Positions 1-15,036 of a stretch of 64,000 nucleotides of DNA are shown here, piece after piece (position 1 is the first letter of the stretch; the number at the start of each line of letters is the position of its first letter). The position numbers and the translations under genes are program-made. A model generated the notes under the pieces. It did no database searches, had not been told where the DNA came from, and saw only the letters and a list, made by a program, of their open reading frames with translations. The DNA comes from Brachyhypopomus gauderio (Eukaryota; Chordata; Actinopteri; Gymnotiformes; Hypopomidae), in contig NC_135220.1 of the NCBI RefSeq assembly GCF_052324685.1, positions 1,563,980 to 1,627,979 on the forward strand, read 5' to 3'.

Positions 1-243
1 TTAGCTTTACGTTTTTGTTTTTTTTTTTTACATTTTTAAGCTTCTCCTTCTGGAAGTTTGTTTTTGAAGGTTTTCTTTTATAAGTAAAAAAAAAAAATGA
101 TGGAAAAGACCAAATATTCTCAGCACAACATGCAGCCACACACCAACCACAAGGTCATTATCTTACGCAAAGGAATCATTAAAAGACATGAACATAATTA
201 CACATAAGTATGAAAATGTCATGGAAAAACTGTCACATGCAAG

Positions 244-398
244 CAGAGGCGGAGTGGCTAATCGGGAGGTTCGGGAGGATTCCCGATGGGCCGGCTCATG
301 TCAGTCTCTAGTTTGGGCCGATTGGGAGGGGAAAATCATTTTGGGCCAGATTTGGGCATGAAACTCCCGGGCTGAAAAAGTGTCCCACTCCGGCCCAA
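244..398 (+). mobile_element. hAT-like MITE, older copy
   Basis: This 155-bp unit is closely similar to the element at 33235-33388. It starts CAGAGGCGGAGTGG and ends with the near-inverse CCACTCCGGCCC. No matching 8-bp target duplication is visible here (CATGCAAG on the left, GACTCAAT on the right). The copy is therefore probably older or has a damaged flank. The hAT assignment rests on the second copy. Confidence 0.7.
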
Positions 399-689
399 GA
401 CTCAATCATCTATGAGAAAACTACATTTCCCAGAAAACTCTTGAGCAATTACTGAATTGCTCACAGTCTAAATCATACTGTGTTCCCATGACTGTTCTCC
501 TGTTGCACTTGCATCTTAGCACAAAGTTATGCCACCTTTTCAGTTCTTAATAACATCCTTCTAGCTGGGCTTGTGATCCTAAGGAAACTGAAGGACTGCC
601 CATCCCCAAGCAAGCCCATACTGTATCCTGTTATTGTGATCCTAAGCTGTTGATCTCAACAGTCACCGTGCAGGAAAGACAGGCCGCCG

Positions 690-1260
690 TCTACGCAGTC
701 ACCCGGGCCGGGACCCGTTAGGAAAGATCCGACAAATGATCTGAGACAAACTGGAGGCTTGGCCTAGGCCTCATGGGTGGGCCCGCGTATGATGGAGGGA
801 GGAGAAATACGAACGCGTACGCGAGTGCAGTAGGCGTAGAGAGAGAGAGCTTGCAGAGGGGACCGAGCCCTGCACGGGCGTTGGGGAAGGCGAAAAAGCG
901 GGGGGGCTGGTCCTCGTCTGGTTGTGATTTAGGGAATGTTGGCACCATCCCATGATTCCACTGCAGCCACCAGAAGGCATCTCGGTCCTAATCTTTAGCA
1001 GATGGCCGATCTCCCGCGCCTGCGACGTTCGCTGCAGTGCCGCAAGGTGAGGCCTCACAAGCCCGGAGCCTCCGCTCACAGCGCGGGCCCGACACCGACG
1101 GGCCTCTTAAATCACATTAGCCTAACCGAGGCCTGCGTCTTAACACACAGCCCACCAGGCCACGAGCTCCTTTCCCGGCCAAAGCAGGCGCGACTCCATA
1201 ACCGTTAAACAGTCGTCGGAGATTAAATCCGCAACTTCGCAGGGACCCGAACCTGCGTAA
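690..1260. promoter_or_regulatory. CpG-rich stretch, possible promoter/first exon
   Basis: CpG dinucleotides are much denser here than in the surrounding AT-rich DNA. Within it, an ATG at 1002 opens a short frame that runs into a good splice donor (GCAAG|GTGAGG at about 1046). This could be the first exon of a transcript, but no following exon was recognised, so the call stays tentative. Confidence 0.3.
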
Positions 1261-2463
1261 ACCAGTGATGATGGTTATGAAGGGAAGCAGGTGGGCTCGG
1301 CGGACGGCTGAAGCATGCAGACGTTACTCCAGGCGATGTTTGTACGACACGGCACTTGGTGGTGCAATCCATCTAAGTGGTCTTATTTGGAATACACCCT
1401 TCAACTGCCTCCTCACCTCTTAACTACATCATTCTGCACGGCGGTGTAGCATCCAGACATATGGTGCAAGCTCTGTGCTGGGTGTACTCACAAAGCTCCT
1501 TTTGTTCCCTGATACTTACGGAAAATAGGGAAGTGCACGCAAACGTTTTCTAGGGAAAATAGCTACAGCTCGGATCAGCAGGCTCGCTCCGCTCTGTATT
1601 CGGGCTTCAGAGGGCACCGATACGTTCTCACGTGCATGTGGGAAGTTGCTCCGGGCAACAGCGTGATTTTCTCTGTGGCACATTAGCAGCGGCCCACATC
1701 CCTTCCCCGGTCTGATTAGGCCAATCTGATTATCGGCGCAGGCCACGCAGTTACAGGGTGTGGTTCATTAACCTCCAGCTTCACGGCCAATCTGATAAAG
1801 GTGCCGCCAGCTCAACCTGTCGAGACGCAGCCGTGCTGACACCAGCTGGCCAGTCAAAACTCACGGTTCACGTCTCACCGGTGGAGGCGGTTTCCCACCG
1901 GATTTCTGCAGATCTCCAGCTGAAGGGATGGATCATTAGCGCTTTTAAAACCTGACATGGTCATGCATCAGACGTTATTCCCACCTATTTAAAGCATCAG
2001 TCAAATAAAAGTACATGTGGCCCAAGAGGTTACCACTGATACTACACAGGCTAGTGACGCTAATGCAGATGCTTTGGCTGAACTGAACTGATGGGGCTGA
2101 GACAACACGGGCATCTAAAGAAGTAGGACAAGGGAGACAGCTATTCTGAAGACAAACACAGGCTTTGATTCATGTGTATGGTAACCTTGCTATTTCTGTT
2201 GTCTAAAGCATTTCACCAGCGTGTCCTGGCTCAATTTGGAAACATGATCGCCATCTTGATTTGATGCATTAAATAAGCTTTCTGTCCAAGTCCAGCTAAA
2301 CAGGACCAAATAAGGTTGCCGACGGTTACCTTTCCTGTATCGCTGCCCTCTCTCAGGGCAGCCCTGAGACTTCCGCTCTGAGCCGTCTGGATCCCACCGA
2401 GACCGGCCTGCTGAAGCCTGCTCCCCACCCACAACCAGATCGTTGGTGCCCTCAGAGTTCTAC

Positions 2464-2464
<1 letters not shown>

Positions 2465-2497
<33 letters not shown>
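2465..2497. repeat. (CA)n microsatellite
   Basis: Perfect CA dinucleotide run of about 33 bp. Cys/Val-rich or His/Thr-rich open frames over it are translation artefacts. Confidence 0.9.
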
Positions 2498-2498
<1 letters not shown>

Positions 2499-3102
2499 AG
2501 ACACACACATGAAAGCACAACCACATGAATACATGAACACATCTGCAAATCCAGAAGCATGCCACGTTTGAGCTAATGAGTTCTCCATGTGGACTTCACA
2601 GCAGGAACAGAAAGACCAGATTCCCTCTTTGCTCCTGCACCTTTGCTGCATTTGAGGTTTAAATGTTCACAACATGGTGAAGAACACACACACACAGAAA
2701 ATGCGACAGGGGTCAGCATTTGGCACTCAATAGAGAAATCTGTTACAGCGATTCTGTGATCTGTGAAGAATAAATGCTGTGATCATCTTTAACCAAAGCC
2801 TAAATGCTTAAATCAACAGCTTAAAATTCCTCTTGCAAATAATTTCCTCAACAGACATTATTCTGGCAAAGGTAGTGGAACTGTAAGTGTTTAATAGTGG
2901 TGCTTTAAATCTGTTTTATTGCAGGCCTTGAAGGTAGTGCCTTGTACAGAGAGAGAGTAGAGATTGACATTTTGCTAATCTAACCCATTTATTTTACACT
3001 TGTCTTTCTCTGTTCTAGTCATGTGTGCTGCTCTTCCTTTATTAAGCTATCAGCATCATATATTCATTTCTGCATTACAATTTGTTCACGATTTGAGAGC
3101 AG

Positions 3103-3104
<2 letters not shown>

Positions 3105-3159
<55 letters not shown>
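3105..3159. repeat. (GA)27 microsatellite
   Basis: Perfect GA dinucleotide run of 55 bp. No gene is seen around it. Confidence 0.95.
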
Positions 3160-3162
<3 letters not shown>

Positions 3163-3317
3163 AGATTCCAGCATGACAGCTGTGGTGAGCAGCTAGGCCT
3201 GCATGGTTCTCGTGTTTACTGGGTCATGTCAAAATCAGCCTTGCTCTTGCAGGACATCCAGAAATTCCTCTGAAGAACTGCGTGGAGAGCAACCCCACCA
3301 TTTGTCACAGTAACCAG

Positions 3318-3318
<1 letters not shown>

Positions 3319-3374
<56 letters not shown>
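3319..3374. repeat. (CA)28 microsatellite
   Basis: Perfect CA run of 56 bp, about 160 bp from the GA run. Confidence 0.95.
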
Positions 3375-3375
<1 letters not shown>

Positions 3376-5111
3376 CCCCACTTTTTAACCCTCTGAACTC
3401 TCTAGACTGCTTTACTTTTCTTATTACTATTGTCTCTCCTCTCCCTTCTGATTGGATCTGTCCTGAGGGAAACGGGCCAATATCAATATTACAGTAACTG
3501 TGTTCTGGTAACTTTTGTTAAATTCCACGTTTGTCTGGTAAACAGGACGAGGACAAGCTGTGTATTTTTTTTGTTTTGTTCTATGATTCTCTTATCTCCC
3601 TACGCCCCCCTCCACATGCACCCTCGCACACACAAACACACCAAAATATACAAAGACAAAATCTCATCCCTTCATCTCCAGAGTTTGTTTGTAAATAGGC
3701 ACTGTGCAGCCCATTTTAGTGAATGGTTTGTCATGCCAAGCAGGCTACTGGCATAGCAGATATTGTCAGAACTGCCCACAAATGGAGTTTTTGTTTTTTT
3801 ATCATACGAAACAAAAACAGTGACACATGTGTCCCCTTTGACTTTAGTCATGGTCTAGTCTTAACATGTAGGTAATTAGTTACACAGGTGTGAGGAGATG
3901 TTATTCAAAACCAGATCAGAGTAAATTTACATCAGCAGTAAATAACTGGAACATTAAAAGCAGACCTGTGGTTTTTGTAATTCCAACATTTTTGTAATGC
4001 CTACAAACACCAGTAAGCACATGACATCATTTTCAACACTCACTGCCCAACCATCAGCATTCATCTTTTGAAATCAATGCCCTTTCACAAAGTCTGTAAA
4101 CAAGCTGGATAGCAAAGTGAGTAAGTAAACAAACATGCAAGCTGTGGTTAGCCCGCTGTCAGGAGCCAAGACCACGCAGGCCCTCACCCACTGCTGCTCG
4201 GGCATAGCCAGAGAGCTCAGCATGTCTGCCATGGCGCCAAAGATCTGGTCAGTGCGTCCCTGGTTCTTCTGGAGTGCTTTCATTTTGCACCAGCAGCGCT
4301 CCGCTCTGCGCGACCCCCTCTGCTCGTGTTCCTGCCGCATTCCAGGTCCCGCCTCCCTCCAGGTCCCGCCTCCTCACAGGTCCCGCCTCCTTCCAGGGGT
4401 GGGCGATGGCCCGGCACTGAGATGTTGCAGGGACGCTCTGATTCCAGAAGTGTGCGGAACGCTTCACTCTGGACGGACACGGACCGGCTTTTTCGCTGCG
4501 CACACCAGCGCTTTCATCTGCCTCTGAGCAGAGATGAATGGTTCCCTTCAGGTTGGTCCCCAGTCCAGCACTGTTCCCTCATGTGAAGTCCCTTCACACA
4601 GTAACCACACCTTTTGCTTCTTCATCCATTGTGGGTGCTATATGATTCACTGGTGACAAGCGTCCCGCGCTGCTTTGATGTGCACATCTTGGCCTGTTGG
4701 GGCCTTTCTTACAATGCGAGCACTTAGCATCTAACGTCTCTGACATCTCACTTTCATTGGCTGTCTGCGTTTACCGCCCCTCCAGAAGTCCTCTCCTCCC
4801 CCCAGCTCCACGCCGCTCTCTTGCACAAGACCTTGTTTCTGAGAGAGACTTTATTTTCTCTCCTCCTCTCCTCCTTCTGCGCTCTGCACAGTCCTTGGTC
4901 ATCGTCACCCCTCCTAATCCCAGTGAGGAGCACATGGTTTGTGTGATCTCCAAATAAGGCAGCTGGTGTTGACAAAAGGGAGCAGGGCACCTCTGCCTCC
5001 AGACAAAGCTGTCAGTCTAGCGTCTAGTGTTTAAACTTGCTCCAGAAGCAGGAGGCCAGCGTGCGCCATCTACTGAACAACACTGCCCAGCCCGCCGTAA
5101 TGACAAGTTTG

Positions 5112-5131
5112 TTATATATATATATATATTG

Positions 5132-5162
<31 letters not shown>

Positions 5163-5179
5163 AAGAGAGAGAGAGAGAA

Positions 5180-5232
<53 letters not shown>

Positions 5233-5257
5233 ATGTGTGTGCGTGTGTGTGCATTTG
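5112..5257. repeat. compound (TA)n(GA)n(GT)n microsatellite
   Basis: Two TA blocks are followed by a short GA block and then a long GT block with a few GC interruptions. Several Tyr/Ile- and Cys/Val-repeat open frames arise from it and are not genes. Confidence 0.95.
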
Positions 5258-6136
5258 CGGGTGGGCTTGGCTGTAAGTATGAGCTCTGCTGTGATAAGCA
5301 GACATATACATTCCACAGTCTGCTGCTCATTCACTGCTCATCTGGCCCAAAGTCATGACACACATCCAAGGAATTACAAATGTTAGTGTGACGCTCTCTT
5401 TCGGTGCCAGAACCAGACCTGGGATGGTCAAATTTTGGTCTGACTCTTCCTGCAGACAAATTCTCAGAAGATGATGTACGTTTGTGGGCTTTCATGAAGA
5501 GAACTGCAGCTGCAAGAAGGAGCGTAAAGAGAACTGAACTAATCCGCTCCAGTTGTTCCGAGCTGGAGGGGAGACGTGTTAAGATGGCTCATGGAAACAC
5601 TGCCAAGAGTCTAATAATAGCTTAGCACATGGCTGCGTTCATAACGGGCACTGAGTCTATACTTAGAGCACAGCAGTCTACCCCCCCCCCCCACCCCTCA
5701 CTTCATTCTGTACCTCTGTGTACCACTATGAAAGAGGATGAAAGTAGTGTACCACCATGAAAGACTGTCTCATACAGTCTGATACAGTCTGATACAGTCT
5801 GATTCTACAAGATCATCTGCCATATCTCTTTCACCAGAAGGAAAAAGATTCCCTTTGCCAAAACACTAATTCAAGATATTTAATCTAATCAGCAAACAAT
5901 GGATCTGTTTTGTTGCAAAATAATATGAATACTTTACTGTCCATCAAATTGTTTATTGCTGTTTGTTGATAATAATAACTGTTTATCAAATAAATAGTTT
6001 ATCATATGTTGCAATGGGATTCCATTAAACCTGTGTCAGTACAAGAGCTATTTTAGTTACACTTAACTGGTAATTGTGTGCTATTGCCCCCTCCTGGCAA
6101 AATGAGTAGAAACACACATTATTCAGAGTATATTAA

Positions 6137-6692
6137 GGGCGTACTCACACTAGGCTCTGTGATCCGGGCCCGGGCACGGTTCCCTGCCGAAGCACGGTTC
6201 GTTTGGCTAGTGTGAGCGCTCCAACGGTGCCCGGGCCCGGATCAGTTAACCGTGCTTGGGCCCGCTTGAAGAGGTGGGCCAGGGCACGATTCGCTTCTAG
6301 TGTGAGCGCTATCCGTGCCCGGGCCCGCTTGGTGCCTCGTGTGATTTCGCTGGAACTCAAACATGACGTCAGTGATGCGACGCTCACGTTAAACAGTCAT
6401 AGCGGCAAAGCGATTAGCAGACAATCGTGTTAAATTATCGATAAATCTGTGCTTGCATCGTGTTTCTGCACTCCCAAAACGACTCCAAAAATACAATAAA
6501 CAGAGAATCTTGAACTCCATAGTGTTGTGCGAGCGCGCTTTTTTTCCAAATAAAGTCACGTTGTGATGACGTAAGCATGCTCGGGCCGGGTTGATGAAGC
6601 CAGTGTGAGTGCAGGCCAGAGGGGGAGTGGGGAGGAGGGATAACCGGGCCCCAGCACGGAACCAGCAAACCGTGCCTAGTGTGAGTACGCCC
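6137..6692. mobile_element. non-autonomous DNA transposon with TTAA-type flank
   Basis: The ends form a near-perfect terminal inverted repeat: GGGCGTACTCACACTAGGC on the left and its exact reverse complement on the right. The flanks are TTAA (6133-6136) and TTAG (6693-6696), which fits a TTAA target duplication with one mutation, as in piggyBac or Kolobok superfamilies. The left part carries repeated subterminal blocks built on CTAGTGTGAGCGCT and GTGCCCGGGCCCG. There is no transposase reading frame. The superfamily is inferred from the flank only. Confidence 0.75.
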
Positions 6693-6889
6693 TTAGATAG
6701 CTGCAATGACCCCCAAGGCAACCCCACATTTTGGTTTAGCTCCTTTAGACGCACCATGAAGAGGCCTAGCTGAAATCCCATCTTCCAGACACTCTGGCTT
6801 GTTTTGTGAAAATTTAAACATTAAAATATCAGCTACATGCTCACTTATGTCCATGGACAAAATTTTGATTTCATAAGTGGGGGGACACA

Positions 6890-7003
6890 ATAGGCTTGAG
6901 AACTGGGGTGCGGGGGGGTCGCTTGATTCGTCGCTATTTAAATATTTGTTTTTAACCGTAAAAACTGCAGGGCACCAAAACCGGCTTTTGAAAATTACGT
7001 CCG
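6890..7003. repeat. dispersed repeat, copy A
   Basis: About 90 bp around TATTTAAATATTTGTTTTTA, together with AACCGTAAAAACTGCAGG and ACCAAAACCGGCTTTTGAAA, recur at 13141-13275. The two copies differ mainly at their G-rich ends. It is likely a small mobile element of unknown family. Confidence 0.6.
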
Positions 7004-7657
7004 TGGTTCCAGAGCTTCAGCCTGCTTAGGACTAGGTTCTCCCACACGGCCACTGATTCTAAAGAGTACAACAGCACTGTGAAGCGATTCTTTGCTTTGG
7101 GCATTTGTACTTGTAGCATTTATAGGTAATAGGTGAGAGTCACTCTCAGAACCTTTGGTCGTTCTTAGCAAGTGTTTGACATAAACTCAAAGATCCTCAG
7201 AGTAGTTTTTGAAAGGGTTCAGTAGTAGAGGACACCGAACTGTTGGGGCCTGACGTTAAGTCAAAATGTCAGTAAACACATTTTTTTTACAATGACAAAA
7301 GTATAGCTATCCTTTGTTATTATATTGGACGACAGAGAATAATGTATTACTGCCAAAATATATCCATATGCCTGGATGACGTTGCTTGCTATCCAGCTAG
7401 CTAGATATCCAAGACCAACTGCATGTTGATGATATCATAATTACTGTTGTTAAATATTATGAACCGAATAGGTTCTGATTAAATATGTTCTGGCTAATTT
7501 AAATCAATACAAGATTTTAGGAAATATTTTGGAGTCGTCTGGCAGCAGATTAATCAGATCTCAAAAACATTCCATCAAAACTGCCAACGGCTAACAAATT
7601 AGTTTTTGAAATAAAAAAAATGCGACATAAGGTGACGTTTACGTTGACTCAAATCAA

Positions 7658-7794
7658 CCAATGACAAGCATTGAACAAAAGTACTTTATCTTTCATGAAG
7701 CGGGACGATGCATTTGATTGTGGGCGTGGCTAAGTCCAACCGTTTGAATGACTCCAACTGTCACTGTTGAAATTTACAGCGCAAACATTTTATA
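7658..7794 (+). promoter_or_regulatory. candidate core promoter of the alpha-tubulin gene
   Basis: A CCAAT box lies at 7658-7662 and a TATA-like TTTTATAA at 7787-7794, about 110 bp before the start codon. The spacing suits a short 5' leader such as vertebrate alpha-tubulin genes have. This is inferred from motif and position only. Confidence 0.4.
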
Positions 7795-7903
7795 ACGTCA
7801 ATTCCATTTATTCAACCACATCGACCAATATTATCAGACAAATTAAAATTTCAACTTTTAGACGACGACTGTTCGATTGTGACTACACCCAAAAGCTTTA
7901 AAA

Positions 7904-11663
<3,760 letters not shown>

Positions 11664-11933
11664 AAGTTGTTCAATCTTTATTATTAATAAATGTTTGGTA
11701 TCTTCCACAGATATATTATTTACTTATTCAAAACACAATTCAAATCAATTTCCCCCACAGTATTATTTTTCTCCCTTATGTTGCTGATGGTCGTACTCAT
11801 ATGTGCTGCATCTCGTTTTTGTTTTGTTTTTAAACTGCAAGTGTATCTACAACTGTGTTGGTAGTGTCTGTGCTTTCTGTACATTTTGATAAAACACTCT
11901 ACAAAGTCATTTTGAGAGGTGCTTTTCTTACTA

Positions 11934-11949
11934 AATAAAAATGAATAAA
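11934..11949 (+). terminator. polyadenylation signals of the alpha-tubulin gene
   Basis: Two AATAAA hexamers (11934-11939 and 11944-11949) lie about 275 bp after the stop codon. They are the likely 3' end of the tubulin transcript, about 90 bp from the tail of the opposite-strand Sec14-like fragment. Confidence 0.6.
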
Positions 11950-12040
11950 ACATTTATATTGAGGAACTTAAAATACGTTACAAACGTCTTTACAAACGAT
12001 TAATGTTCACATCTTGTAAACAACATTAATGTAGATTTTA

Positions 12041-12390
12041 TTATATAAACTTGACCTCTGGTGGATTCCAGTCTTCTACGATTGTGTCCAATTTCATATG
12101 CTTGCGAAACTCCAAGTGCTAAAAAACAATTACATTTTTCATATATATGTGCTTGCCTGCATACTATTGTCTGAAGCATTACAGCTTTTCAAACCATTTG
12201 TGTCATAAGCAAAATAGTACACAATGCTATTTCACTTCTTGTGAAACTAACCGTAGAAAGGAAAAAGTTAGTCACAAACCCTGCAGTTTATGATACATCA
12301 AGAAAAAACTTATTAAATAAATAATTGGGTGACAAGAACCCTTTACCTTCCTAAGCATTGCTTCAGCTTTTTGGACACTGAAACTCCTGG
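12041..12390 (-). pseudogene. two orphan exons of a Sec14-like (CRAL-TRIO N) gene
   Basis: On the minus strand, 12390-12347 is a 44-bp exon bounded by TGCAG and GTAAAG. It reads RSFSVQKAEAMLRK. A second exon starts at 12118 after TTTTTTAG and continues in frame as HLEFRKHMKLDTIVEDWNPPE. This matches the CRAL-TRIO N-terminal helices of SEC14L-family lipid-transfer proteins (family consensus near RARSFDLQKSEAMLRKH and EFRK), including the expected intron position between K and H. Both frames are open. In family members an intron follows NPPE; here GTCAAG is a poor donor and the frame ends in TAA at 12041-12043, overlapping an AATAAA. No N-terminal exon and no lipid-binding domain were found, and the tubulin gene occupies the space where the body should be. 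A truncated duplicate is the simplest reading. Confidence 0.7.
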
Positions 12391-13140
12391 CTGCAAGGAA
12401 GAGAGAGAACCTGAGTTCTATTTCATAGTGAAATTTATTTATTCACAGTTCTAATAACTAGGGTGCATCTTACTTGTCCATGCTGTTCAAATGGGAAGAG
12501 CAAATGGTTTCGCAATGGACATAAACAGGTGAATGGAACTGCAAATATTTGCACATGTAGCTCCAATAATTTCACCTTGAATTTTTCCCTTGGTGCACTA
12601 AGTTATATTTTGCATTTCACTTAAAAGTCATTAGGAGAAGCAGACATTTGAGAAACCTCCACTTTAAATGTTTAAAAAACATAGATCAGGTGCCTACACG
12701 TCACTGTTTAGGTACAAGGAAATAAAATGGCAGTTGATGTTTTTTATATTAGTTTACAGCACACAGAGTCTTCTATGTCTCCAAATCATTTTATTACACA
12801 CATGGAATAATGTTCAGTATGCAACATGGTTAGATTAGTATTACACTGAGACCCTGATATTATCGAAACATCACAAACTCCTAACAGTAGTGAAAATATA
12901 GGGAAAGGCATGCATTACTGAGACCACAGAAATTGTTAGGACTGACCACTCTGACAAAGCTAAAAAATACTTATCTATCCTGGTAGTCAATAAATAGATG
13001 GTGCTCTGATTTCAAAGCAGCACACACCATTTATGATTTCAAATGTGTTGCACAGGAAAAGCAAGCTGGCTCACCGTAAAAAAAAAAAAGCAAGTTCAAT
13101 GTCACATGGATAAGAAATTTCATGAATTCATGGAGGGGGG
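12391..13140. other. no gene seen
   Basis: AT-rich DNA. I looked on the minus strand for the missing upstream exon of the Sec14-like fragment (a sequence encoding LLRWLRA before a donor) and did not see it. Confidence 0.5.
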
Positions 13141-13275
13141 GGCTTTCAGCGTGAGAACTTGGAGTGGACGTTTTCTGCGTGGTCCTAGCGCTTGATTCGT
13201 CACTATTTAAATATTTGTTTTTAACCGTAAAAACTGCAGGGGACCAAAACCGGCTTTTGAAAAAAAAGCCCCCCC
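13141..13275. repeat. dispersed repeat, copy B
   Basis: Second copy of the unit at 6890-7003. Here the ends look like an inverted repeat: GGGGGGGGCTTT on the left (from about 13134) and AAAGCCCCCCCGTCC on the right. That suggests a small DNA element. Confidence 0.6.
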
Positions 13276-13489
13276 GTCCGTGCTTATGTCTTATATGTCA
13301 TTGCATACATGACGGCCATTCATCTTTATGGTATGACATTGAAAATATAGACAGAATATACCTTGTAAACCTCAGTATCTCTTGGAAGTCCTGAGATAAT
13401 CCCTTTGTAATTAACACTGAAATCATGGAAGATGATTGAGTGTCTGGAAGCCAGATCTAATCTGACTTCTGTTTGTACTCCAATATGTG

Positions 13490-13860
13490 ATATCCCTGAC
13501 TTCGTTACAGAAGTTTCAGACTCTCATTTCTCTCTTTGGGCATCAACCATGTTTGGGGGATTTATTTGACGATTCCACACTCATTCAATCAATATCTGAG
13601 AAAGGTGGTATTCAAAAGCATTTTTTCCCACTTTTTCAAATAAAAGACATTGTAAGGAAGGACACACTTTTTTGTTGTTCAAATAGATCTACAATTTTCT
13701 TTTACAGTATATTAAGAGAATATTCTAATGGTGACGTTCATTATTTGAAGGACGTTTGGGAAACCAAACTTGATATAAAGAGATAGGGAGGGGAAAATAT
13801 GTGGGAAAAGATCTGGAAGAATGCAGAATTTGTAGTAAAGCAAAAGCTATTCATTTAAGG
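13490..13860 (+). mobile_element. decayed L1-type LINE reverse-transcriptase fragment
   Basis: A 99-codon open frame (13487-13786) contains the C-terminal spacing typical of L1-type ORF2 proteins: GDLFDDSTLIQ, then a basic stretch, then FFPLFQIKDIV. Further on, YLKDVWETKLDIK precedes a WEKIWKNA segment in another frame. The order agrees with the post-RT region of fish L1 elements. The fragment is short, frameshifted and lacks the catalytic RT core. The assignment is by motif resemblance only. Confidence 0.5.
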
Positions 13861-13924
13861 ATGTCCACTCTCACACATGTCCTGAATGTAAGGTAGGGAC
13901 TGTTAGCCTCTCATTGTTTGTGAA

Positions 13925-14339
13925 TGTCACATGTATGACAGCAAGCCGGTCCCAGGGCTCAGGGGACACACCCACTCCCCGTCAATCACCTCACTCTGCC
14001 ACGCCCTCACTTCCAAGTTCACAGTCACCCGTGTATTGATAATCATTACCTACAACTGTTCAGTCCCTATTTAGCCCTGCAGGTCCCCGTTCAGTGCTGT
14101 GTATTGCTTGCGCCACGAGTGAGAGAGAGTTTTCTACTGCCTGAATCAGCAGATCGCTTCATGTAAGTCAAGAGTGACTGTGTTTGCGCCCTTACGGTGC
14201 CCCAGATATTATAGTAGCACCCAGAGTGCCTTACTCATTTTTGCCTGTTGGGAACTGTTTTATGTTTGCTTGCCACAATGGACATTAAAACCTTTCCAGC
14301 TCCAACCACGCCTTCTGCTGCTTCCTCTACGTCACAACA
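13925..14339 (+). mobile_element. possible solo LTR
   Basis: About 410 bp begins TGTCACATG and ends CGTCACAACA. Inside it are a CCTATTTAGCC promoter-like segment followed about 200 bp later by ATTAAA. This arrangement (TG...CA ends, TATA-like box, polyadenylation signal near the end) is typical of a Gypsy-type LTR. No convincing 5-bp target duplication was found, so the boundaries are approximate. Confidence 0.4.
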
Positions 14340-14742
14340 TGTGGGCAAGGATTTAACATTGCATATCATTTTCAAAACTGATGCAAGGGTAGGCCTTAAG
14401 TTTGTGGCTTGGTAATTAATATGCCTAATAATGAATTTTTTATCAATTTTTTACATTTCTAATAAAAAAATTGCTGCCACATTATCATTCTGTGCAAGGA
14501 AAAGTATTTTATCACAATGGATTACAGTACAGATAAAATAGATTAAACTGTAGACCCTCTAGAGGCAAGTTATTTTTGAACATGTATCTGTAGACCACTA
14601 GACATGTCTATAAATTTTTTAAACAAATGTCTTTTATAATATTTTAAAAGTTTTTCTGGTATATATTAGGACAGATCTCTCAAGTATTCTTGCAACAGCA
14701 TTTTACAGGGCAGTTCCTTTAGTTAAAGCCTCTATTTCTCTC

Positions 14743-14743
<1 letters not shown>

Positions 14744-14781
<38 letters not shown>

Positions 14782-14800
14782 TTCTGTGTGTGTGTGTCTG
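14744..14800. repeat. compound (TCTG)n(CT)n(GT)n microsatellite
   Basis: Short TCTG, CT and GT blocks in a row. Confidence 0.8.
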
Positions 14801-14818
14801 TGTGCCTTTCTGCCTTTC

Positions 14819-15036
14819 TCATGCTCTCTGATATTGTGGAGCTCCATTCCTCAGCAGGCTCTTCATGACGTACTGGGTCAGTCGAGTTTCCTCTCCCCCC
14901 TGTCCACTTCCTGAGCCACTGCTTTTGGCCAACTCACTTCTGTTTCGGGTCAGCGCTCGGAGCGGGTGGAGTAGTTGGAGCAGCTGACGTGGTTGGAGCA
15001 GGTCTACAGAAGTGCCCAGCTCTCCTTCTGCCAAGA
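14819..15036 (-). other. unassigned minus-strand ORF, possible terminal exon
   Basis: A 70-codon minus-strand frame ends in TGA at 14819. It is leucine- and glutamine-rich at its start (DLLQPRQLLQLLHPLRALT) and ends KSLLRNGAPQYQRA, with a serine-glycine linker between. A TAG acceptor-like site (CTGCCTAG) lies at its upstream end. It has no cysteine and no amidation signal. The composition resembles a coding exon rather than repeat DNA, but I do not recognise the family and see no partner exon. Confidence 0.3.

Larger units (their letters stand above)
1..7657. other. gene-poor upstream region
   Basis: I could not assign any protein-coding gene here. The stretch contains a hAT-like MITE copy (244-398), a CpG-rich patch (690-1260), several dinucleotide microsatellites, a GC-rich 19-bp triplicate (about 4344-4397), a short decamer repeat of TCTGATACAG type (5767-5800), a run of C (5681-5692) and a 556-bp DNA element (6137-6692). 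The open frames listed by eye are short and mostly overlap repeats. Confidence 0.6.

Noticed and set aside
5404-5625. 73-codon plus-strand frame starting MPEPDLGWSNF
   Set aside because: No family resemblance, no splice context or conserved motif visible.
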